Of a DNA stretch of 19,243 bases, positions 13,968 to 19,243 are shown in pieces. Position numbers and translations under genes: made by a program. The notes below the pieces were generated by a model, which saw only the letters and a list, made by a program, of their open reading frames with translations, had not been told where the DNA came from and did no database searches. Origin of the DNA: Cryomorphaceae bacterium (GTDB lineage: Bacteria > Bacteroidota > Bacteroidia > Flavobacteriales > BACL11); contig JACNFT010000084.1 of NCBI GenBank assembly GCA_014384505.1, forward strand, positions 1 to 19,243, read 5' to 3'. Position 1 is the first letter of the stretch. Each line of letters begins with the position of its first letter.

Positions 13968-14896
13968 TGAGTAATTTATCAGTAGATCATTTATTAGGAA
14001 TTAAATACCTTATAAAATCAGATATAGATTTGATTTTTAAAACAGCAGATAATTTCAAAAAGATTATTAATCAACCTATTAAGAAAGTACCTTCATTAAG
14101 AGATATTACGATTGCTAATCTTTTCTTTGAAAACTCTACTAGAACTAAACTTTCTTTCGAGTTAGCTGAAAAAAGACTTTCGGCAGATGTAATTAATTTT
14201 GCTTCAGCATCTTCATCAGTTACTAAAGGAGAAACATTATTGGATACTGTAAATAATATATTAGCTATGAAAGTTGATATTGTAGTAATGCGACATCCTA
14301 ATCCTGGTGCTTCTGTTTTCCTATCCAGAAATATTGATGCAAAAATTGTAAATGCAGGAGACGGAACTCACGAGCATCCTACACAGGCTTTATTAGATGC
14401 CTATTCAATTCGAGAAAAATATGGTGAAGTTGTAGGTAAAAAAATAGTAATAGTTGGGGATATTTTGCACTCTAGAGTGGCGCTTTCAAATATATATTGC
14501 TTGCAGAAATTGGGTGCTGAAGTTAAAGTTTGCGGACCATCTTCTTTAATGCCTAAGCATCTTGATGCATTAGGAGTTACTCATTTTTCTGATTTAAAAG
14601 AGGCTTTAGAGTGGTGTGATGTAGCTAATGTTTTAAGAATACAGTTAGAAAGACAAGATGTAAGTTATTTTCCTTCCTTACGAGAATATGCTATGGTGTA
14701 TGGTGTAAATAAGGAAGTACTAGATGGTTTAGGAAAAGAGATAACCATTATGCACCCGGGTCCTATAAATAGAGGTGTTGAATTAAGTTCAGATGTTGCT
14801 GATTCTAAACATGCTATTATACTTGATCAAGTAGAAAATGGAGTTGCTATAAGAATGGCAGTATTGTATTTGCTGGCAGGTAAAATTAAAAACTAA
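13967..14896 (+). CDS. pyrB: Aspartate carbamoyltransferase, catalytic subunit
   Basis: It condenses carbamoyl phosphate with aspartate, the first committed step of pyrimidine synthesis. It has 309 residues, the normal size. FFENSTRT (53-60) is the carbamoyl-phosphate loop. S84 and K87 (SSVTKGE) form the loop donated from the neighbouring subunit. HEHPTQALLDAY (135-146) and R170 (DILHSR) line the active site. HPGPINRG (263-270) closes the Asp-binding region. No regulatory pyrI follows: the next gene has no zinc-binding cysteines and is too short. A trimeric, PyrR-associated enzyme is therefore likely. It overlaps the pyrR stop by one base, and the next gene begins 7 bases after its stop. Confidence 0.96.
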   Translation: MSNLSVDHLLGIKYLIKSDIDLIFKTADNFKKIINQPIKKVPSLRDITIANLFFENSTRTKLSFELAEKRLSADVINFASASSSVTKGETLLDTVNNILAMKVDIVVMRHPNPGASVFLSRNIDAKIVNAGDGTHEHPTQALLDAYSIREKYGEVVGKKIVIVGDILHSRVALSNIYCLQKLGAEVKVCGPSSLMPKHLDALGVTHFSDLKEALEWCDVANVLRIQLERQDVSYFPSLREYAMVYGVNKEVLDGLGKEITIMHPGPINRGVELSSDVADSKHAIILDQVENGVAIRMAVLYLLAGKIKN

Positions 14897-14903
14897 GATT
14901 TAA

Positions 14904-15203
14904 ATGAATTTACAAGAAACAACACTAGTTTTTAAACTTGGAGAAGCAAATAATTTATCTGATTTAAAAATTACTTCTGAAATTAAACACTTTATTGCTG
15001 ATTTGAGAGGGGTAAATCCTGAATTAGCTGAAAATATTAAAAATAAATTTATTATATTTGCAAATAGTATTTCAAAAATGAACGGTTCTTTTGTAATTGT
15101 ATGCGAATTTTCTTTTGAGGAAGAGCTAACTATTGTTCCTACTCTACAAGAAGCTTACGATTATATTGAAATGGATGAAATGGAAAGACAATTAGAATTA
15201 TAA
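14904..15203 (+). CDS. Small STAS-like protein of unknown function
   Basis: It has 99 residues, no signal peptide or membrane segment, and is acidic. The order of predicted elements fits a STAS domain (anti-sigma-factor antagonist fold): early strand TTLVFKL, strand HFIADLRGVN (29-38), helix 40-58, strand SFVIVCEF, strand LTIVPT, then a helix QEAYDYIEMDEMERQLEL. The TLQEAYDYIEMDEMER ending resembles the last helix of STAS proteins. The DSSG-like phosphorylation loop is not present, since NPELAENIKNK lies where it should be. It is packed between pyrB and the T9SS cargo gene and probably co-transcribed. I recall a comparable small gene near rnz in other flavobacteria. The fold is an inference by pattern only, and the function is unknown. 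Confidence 0.6.
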   Translation: MNLQETTLVFKLGEANNLSDLKITSEIKHFIADLRGVNPELAENIKNKFIIFANSISKMNGSFVIVCEFSFEEELTIVPTLQEAYDYIEMDEMERQLEL

Positions 15204-15220
15204 ACCAAAATTAATTAAAT

Positions 15221-15988
15221 ATGAAAAAAATCTTACTTACCCTTACATTAGCTTTTGCCTTTATTGGTGCAAATGCTCAATGTACACCTGATGCTCAATT
15301 TACTATTGCAGGTATTTATCCTGATAGTGCAACTGGCCTTTCACCTGCATATGTTGGTCAATTGTACAGTCAAAATATCACAATAATTACACCTAGTGAT
15401 ACTAGTGTGGTTCTTGCTGCTGGAACTCCAGCGATAAGCGTGACCATTGATAACATTGATCTAACCAATGTTACGGGTCTTCCTGCTACTTTTTCTTATT
15501 CATGTGACCCTCCTACCTGTTCTTTTTCTGGAGGAACTATTGCATGCGCTGAACTTTATTCAGCTTCCCCACTATCTTCTGAAATTGGATCACATCCAAT
15601 AATATTTGAAACAACAACTTATGTTAGTAATGTTCCGTTTATCGGAACAACAACACAAGATGACGTGATTGATTATTATTATCTAAATATATCATCTACT
15701 ACTAATACAATTAATAAATTTAATGATTTTACTTTTGAACTGAAAGATATATTCCCTAATCCTGTAAATAGTAATTCTAAGATTCAATTTATTTCAGGGA
15801 ATTCAGCTGATGTAGTTTTTACAGTCTTTAATCATTTAGGTGAAAAGATAGAAGAAAAGCATATAGCTGCTAGTCGTGGGGTAAATGATATTGAAGTATC
15901 TGCTAATGATTATGCTAATGGTATGTATTTATACTCTATTAATAATGGAATGCAAATCGTATCTAAAAGAATGATTATTGCTAATTAA
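15221..15988 (+). CDS. Secreted protein with T9SS type A C-terminal sorting domain
   Basis: It has 255 residues. The signal peptide MKKILLTLTLAFAFIGANAQ is cleaved after about residue 20. The middle (21-165) is Ser/Thr-rich and beta-like, with five cysteines clustered at 95-109 and position 21. I recognise no catalytic domain there. The C-terminal 80 residues form a Por-secretion tail: it starts FELKDIFPNPVNSNSKIQF (172-190), then VFTVFNHLGEKIEE, NDIEVSANDYANGMYLYSI and the terminal VSKRMIIAN. Such tails direct export by the type IX system and are removed at the cell surface. The gene sits 17 bases after the STAS-like gene, and its stop overlaps the rnz start (TAATG at 15986-15990), an unusual link between a surface protein and an RNA-processing enzyme. 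Confidence 0.85.
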   Translation: MKKILLTLTLAFAFIGANAQCTPDAQFTIAGIYPDSATGLSPAYVGQLYSQNITIITPSDTSVVLAAGTPAISVTIDNIDLTNVTGLPATFSYSCDPPTCSFSGGTIACAELYSASPLSSEIGSHPIIFETTTYVSNVPFIGTTTQDDVIDYYYLNISSTTNTINKFNDFTFELKDIFPNPVNSNSKIQFISGNSADVVFTVFNHLGEKIEEKHIAASRGVNDIEVSANDYANGMYLYSINNGMQIVSKRMIIAN

Positions 15989-16914
15989 TGTCATTTAAAC
16001 TTACCATTTTAGGTTGTAACTCAGCTGTACCTACAATAGAAAGACATCCGACCGCTCAATTGCTAAATGCAAATGAGCGGTTTTTTTTAATTGATTGTGG
16101 AGAGGGAACGCAAGTTAGATTAAGAGAATATCAATTAAATTTTCAAAGAATAAATCATATTTTTATTAGTCACTTGCATGGCGATCATTATTTTGGTTTA
16201 ATTGGTTTGATTAGTAGTATGCACCTATTGGGTAGAAATAAAGATTTACATATTTATGCGCATCAGGAGTTAAAAGCAATTATCGATTTGCAATTATCGG
16301 CTTCTAATACTGAACTTAATTATCCTTTATTTTTTCACCCTATTTCTGAAACTAATGAACAGGTTCTGTATGAAGATGAAAAAATAAGTATTAGTAATGT
16401 AATTCTTAATCACACTATTAACTGCTCTGGTTTTATCTTTAAAGAAAAAAAGAGTAAAAGAAAGATTATTAAAGAGAGAATTGAACAATATAACATTCCA
16501 TTTGACAAATACAATGGAATAAAAGAAGGAGCGGATTGGATAGCCAATAGTGGTGAGATTATAAAAAATAATGAGATAACGGTTGAAAGTTCCCTAGCTC
16601 ATTCTTATGCTTTTTGTACAGATACCATTTATAATGAGACTTTAATTGATAAAATTAGGGGAATTGATTTGCTCTATCATGAGGCTACTTTTAAAAAAGA
16701 ATTGGCAGTTCGAGCAAATGAAACAGGACATTCAACAACTTATGAAGCAGCTACAATTGCTAAAAAATCAGCAGTTAAAAATTTATTGATTGGTCATTTT
16801 TCTCAAAGGTATAAAAACCTTGATGAGCTGCTTATTGAAGCTAAAGATACCTTTAAAAATACTCATTTAGCTGAATCGGGTTTAGTACTTGATTTTAATA
16901 AGCTTCCAAGTTAA
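15988..16914 (+). CDS. rnz: Ribonuclease Z (tRNA 3' endonuclease)
   Basis: It is a metallo-beta-lactamase-fold nuclease that trims 3' trailers from tRNA precursors. It has 308 residues, the short (RNase Z-S) form. The zinc ligands are visible: HLHGDH (62-67), H142 (NHTI), D212 (CTDT) and H270 (IGHFSQRY). H248 in GHST (247-250) is the conserved HST motif. The start HPTAQLLNANERFFLIDCGEGTQ is typical of the family. The coding sequence holds a strong terminator-like hairpin at codons 22-34, listed separately. Arg31 in that hairpin is CGG, whereas the other ten Arg codons of this gene are AGA (7), AGG (2) or CGA (1). It is the last gene of the pyr cluster, and its start overlaps the stop of the T9SS cargo gene. 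Confidence 0.96.
   Translation: MSFKLTILGCNSAVPTIERHPTAQLLNANERFFLIDCGEGTQVRLREYQLNFQRINHIFISHLHGDHYFGLIGLISSMHLLGRNKDLHIYAHQELKAIIDLQLSASNTELNYPLFFHPISETNEQVLYEDEKISISNVILNHTINCSGFIFKEKKSKRKIIKERIEQYNIPFDKYNGIKEGADWIANSGEIIKNNEITVESSLAHSYAFCTDTIYNETLIDKIRGIDLLYHEATFKKELAVRANETGHSTTYEAATIAKKSAVKNLLIGHFSQRYKNLDELLIEAKDTFKNTHLAESGLVLDFNKLPS
16051..16088 (+). terminator. Intragenic terminator-like hairpin plus T-tract inside the 5' end of rnz
   Basis: ACCGCTCA (16051-16058) pairs perfectly with TGAGCGGT (16074-16081). After one A-A mismatch the stem continues with TTGC/GCAA around a TAAAT loop. Eight T (16081-16088) follow at once. The structure has the form of an intrinsic terminator, lies 63 bases into rnz and is read in the transcribed direction. 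Whether it terminates is not known. Translating ribosomes coming from the upstream cistron would cover it. Confidence 0.6.
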
Positions 16915-16924
16915 TTTATTTAGG

Positions 16925-16932
16925 TATATTTG
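16925..16932 (+). promoter_or_regulatory. Putative promoter of the SprB-repeat protein gene, -7 box TATATTTG
   Basis: TATATTTG fits TAnnTTTG and lies in the 37-base gap after rnz, 19 bases before the next ATG. No TTG is found at the usual distance, so support is partial. Confidence 0.45.
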
Positions 16933-16951
16933 CCTTTAATACTTCTGCAAT

Positions 16952-19243
16952 ATGAAAAGAATACTCTTTTTATTTTTCTTGGTTAATTCTTTATTTGTAA
17001 AATCTCAAACTATTCTTTCCGATAGTGTTTTGGGTGTAAACTGTTATCATGATGGCTCTATCTCCTTGTTAATGACAAATGTCAATAGCTTAACATTAAA
17101 TTGGTTTTTTCAGGATAGTAATTTAGTTTGGATAAGTGCAGATACAATGTCTTCTGTTCAGTTTTTAAATTCTAATTTAGATACTTTATTGACCACGCAA
17201 TGTGGTAGTTACAGGTTGGATTTTAATGGAATTAGTAGGTATTATTGGTTGCCTTGTCTCTTAGGGATTTCATCTTCTCATAATAATGTTAAATGTTTTG
17301 GAGATTCAACTGGAAGGCTAAAAAGAGTGGCGCATTCAGGTGCTCCTCCTTACAATTATGAGTGGTTTGTGAATGGAATTCCTTATTCCTCTGGACCTTC
17401 TGATACTATGTTTGATAACCTTTTGGTTGGTTCCTACAAAGTGATTGTTACTGATTCTATAGGTTGCTCTGACTCCATTTTGGCTAATGTTGTTTCTCCA
17501 TCAGTATTAGTCATTGATACAATGTATAGTAGTGATATTAATTGTAGGGGAGTAAATACAGGAAGTATTTCTTATTCAGTTTCTGGAGGAAAAAGATATG
17601 TTGCTTCAGAATTTTATAATTATTATTTAATAGATGGTTTAGATACAGTTGCTAATGAAAGTTCGCTTTCCTTTTCATCAGTATTAAACCCTTATCAGGT
17701 GACTTTTGATAGTTTATTTGCAGGAGAGTATATTCTTTCTGTTGTAGATTCTTTTGGATGTGTATTAGACACACTATTTGAAATTAATGAACCTGTTCCA
17801 TATGAAACCTATGGCTCTACAATAGGTGGTATGTTGATTTGTGAATCTGATAGCGGGTATTTTAAAATTGATAATGTTATAGGTGACAGTCTCTTAGGTA
17901 GTGATAATCTTGGTTTTGGTTTTTTATATTATTCAAATGATACTATCTATGTCCCCTCAGGAGAATATGATATCTATATTTATGATTCAATATATTCTTG
18001 TCTTGATACGGTTTTAATAACATGTAATGCTTTATATAAAATTGAAGTTTATAAATCCATTAATCATGTGGATTGTTTTGGAGATTCAACAGGGGATATA
18101 GTTATTGATTCAATTCGTAAAGGAAATGCTCCTTATGATATACAGTGGGGTAGTGTCAATAATTCTTCACTTTTTGCTGGTTCATATTCAGTTCATATTG
18201 TTGATTCTATAGGTTGCTTAAAAACTGAAGTATTTGTTATCTCTCAAGCAAATCAAATTAATCCAAATGAATTTTTATATCATCCTCTTTGTAATGGAGA
18301 TGCTAATGGAAGTATTGCTATTAATTTGTCAGGAGGAACGGGTGGCTTAAGTTATTATTGGTTAAACGGTACGGGTACTGCGGATTCTTTATATGGTCTT
18401 TCTTCAGGAATTTATACTTTAGTTGTTTCTGACTCTTTATTATGTGTAGATTCTTTTGATTTTTTCTTATCTGAACCTGATTCATTAATTATTTCATTTT
18501 CCAATTTTCAAGACTCTTTAGCTTGTTCTGGGGAACTGACAGTTCTTAATCTTTTAATTTTTGGAGGTACAGCACCTTTCTCTGTATTATGGGATGATGG
18601 AGATACTAATCAACAAAGAATTGTTGGTGCAGGAAATTATTCTTGTACTGTAACGGATGCAAATGGATGTATTGCTGTAGACAGTTTTGTGATAATAGAA
18701 CCTGAATTACTATCCATAAATTTAACATATTCAGAAATTACTTGTGATGAAGGAGCTTCAGCTTCAATTAGTATTAATGGAGGGGTTGAGCCAATAGATG
18801 TAATTTGGAATACTGGTGAAACTTTGATGTCAATTGATTCCTTATGGGGTACAATTTATTGGGTTGTTGTTACAGATTCTTGTGGAAATTCAGCTTCTGA
18901 CACATTCGAACTTCTTCCTTATGTAATAGAAACATCTGTTTTGTATTATGACTCTATACATGTTGGGCAGGTTAATATTGATACTTGTTCTTCTACTTTA
19001 GGTAATTTTTCTTATCAATGGATTGATATATCAGGTGATGTAATAAGTAATAATGAATTTTCTTCTCATTTATGTGAAGGCACTTATTTTGTTACAACTG
19101 TTGATGAATCTACTAATTGTTCAGTAATTGACACCTTAATAGCAACTTTTGATTTACCGAATGGTATTGTAGATATAATAATAACAACAGTTTTTCCTGA
19201 TTCAAATTTATGGGGAAACCCTCCGTATACTTATCTTTGGGAT
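16952..19243 (+). CDS. Large secreted SprB-repeat surface protein (N-terminal 764 residues; 3' end outside window)
   Basis: The frame is open from ATG 16952 to the right edge without a stop. Residues 1-19 (MKRILFLFFLVNSLFVKSQ) are a signal peptide. The rest is a series of repeats of about 60-80 residues of the SprB type. Each opens with a Cys-x-Gly-like block, has a central GG.PY.Y.W strand and closes with AG.Y.V.V.D..GC. Clear copies start at about residues 113 (VKCFGDSTG), 196 (INCRGVNTG), 373 (VDCFGDSTG), 445 (PLCNGDANG), 523 (LACSGELTV) and 595 (ITCDEGASA). A more diverged one lies near 675. Such proteins (for example SprB of Flavobacterium johnsoniae) are huge cell-surface adhesins exported by T9SS and used in gliding or attachment, usually with a sorting domain at the unseen C-terminus. 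Composition is rich in Asp, Ser and Ile. Role in this organism is inferred. Confidence 0.85.
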   Translation, partial: MKRILFLFFLVNSLFVKSQTILSDSVLGVNCYHDGSISLLMTNVNSLTLNWFFQDSNLVWISADTMSSVQFLNSNLDTLLTTQCGSYRLDFNGISRYYWLPCLLGISSSHNNVKCFGDSTGRLKRVAHSGAPPYNYEWFVNGIPYSSGPSDTMFDNLLVGSYKVIVTDSIGCSDSILANVVSPSVLVIDTMYSSDINCRGVNTGSISYSVSGGKRYVASEFYNYYLIDGLDTVANESSLSFSSVLNPYQVTFDSLFAGEYILSVVDSFGCVLDTLFEINEPVPYETYGSTIGGMLICESDSGYFKIDNVIGDSLLGSDNLGFGFLYYSNDTIYVPSGEYDIYIYDSIYSCLDTVLITCNALYKIEVYKSINHVDCFGDSTGDIVIDSIRKGNAPYDIQWGSVNNSSLFAGSYSVHIVDSIGCLKTEVFVISQANQINPNEFLYHPLCNGDANGSIAINLSGGTGGLSYYWLNGTGTADSLYGLSSGIYTLVVSDSLLCVDSFDFFLSEPDSLIISFSNFQDSLACSGELTVLNLLIFGGTAPFSVLWDDGDTNQQRIVGAGNYSCTVTDANGCIAVDSFVIIEPELLSINLTYSEITCDEGASASISINGGVEPIDVIWNTGETLMSIDSLWGTIYWVVVTDSCGNSASDTFELLPYVIETSVLYYDSIHVGQVNIDTCSSTLGNFSYQWIDISGDVISNNEFSSHLCEGTYFVTTVDESTNCSVIDTLIATFDLPNGIVDIIITTVFPDSNLWGNPPYTYLWD
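17294..18218 (+). repeat. Two SprB repeats with exact 17-base DNA matches
   Basis: TGTTTTGGAGATTCAAC occurs at 17294-17310 and 18074-18090, and TGATTCTATAGGTTGCT at 17452-17468 and 18202-18218. They mark the opening and closing motifs of two repeats. The distance between the motifs differs (158 against 128 bases), so these are conserved motif ends in diverged repeats rather than a recent tandem duplication. Confidence 0.75.

Noticed and set aside
14904..15203. pyrI (aspartate carbamoyltransferase regulatory chain) after pyrB
   Set aside because: The protein has only one Cys and lacks the four zinc-binding cysteines of PyrI. At 99 residues it is also shorter than the usual ~150.
17294..18218. 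Repeated DNA motifs as a CRISPR or mobile repeat array
   Set aside because: They are in frame inside one long coding sequence, unevenly spaced, and correspond to SprB protein repeats.

Overview
The window is a compact, AT-rich bacterial chromosome segment in which every recognisable gene lies on the + strand. Gene content and signals point to the phylum Bacteroidota, most likely class Flavobacteriia: a type IX secretion system (T9SS) component (PorQ), a secreted protein with a type A T9SS sorting domain, a giant SprB-repeat surface protein, a Bacteroidota-type GlmU-like enzyme, type B ribosomal protein L31, promoters of the TAnnTTTG type and almost no Shine-Dalgarno sequences. The family cannot be assigned from this window alone. 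No gap between genes exceeds about 150 bases. There are no tRNA, rRNA, CRISPR or insertion sequences.

Layout. (1) 1-1450: C-terminal part of an outer-membrane beta-barrel protein that enters from the left edge. (2) 1568-4487: gyrB and malate dehydrogenase, 34 bases apart and probably co-transcribed. (3) 4560-6037: rpmE2 (L31 type B) from its own promoter, a strong terminator, then a GlmU-like sugar-phosphate nucleotidyl/acetyltransferase whose promoter is embedded right behind that terminator. (4) 6106-8556: lon protease. (5) 8607-11199: porQ-cmk-ispH, with TAATG stop/start overlaps at both junctions. (6) 11349-13367: rpsA (ribosomal protein S1) behind a leader of about 100 bases that has its own structure, closed by a terminator. 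(7) 13422-16914: pyrR-pyrB-small STAS-like protein-T9SS cargo protein-rnz, tightly packed, with TAATG overlaps at pyrR/pyrB and cargo/rnz. (8) 16952 to the right edge: N-terminal 764 residues of a secreted SprB-repeat protein.

Most of the window is housekeeping: DNA topology, TCA cycle, translation, proteolysis, pyrimidine and isoprenoid synthesis, and RNA processing. Envelope and T9SS functions are woven in. PorQ belongs to the outer-membrane complex that processes and anchors T9SS cargo. The 255-residue protein carries the matching sorting signal, and the giant repeat protein is the kind of surface adhesin usually exported by this route.

The most interesting signals are regulatory. A near-perfect intrinsic-terminator structure (12 paired bases plus eight T) lies inside the first 35 codons of rnz, just after the cargo gene whose stop codon overlaps the rnz start. 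Two genes have promoters fused to the preceding terminator and probably make leaderless or near-leaderless mRNAs. The two ribosomal-protein promoters share a 15-base core, and the rpsA leader contains a 9-bp perfect inverted repeat and a short upstream reading frame.
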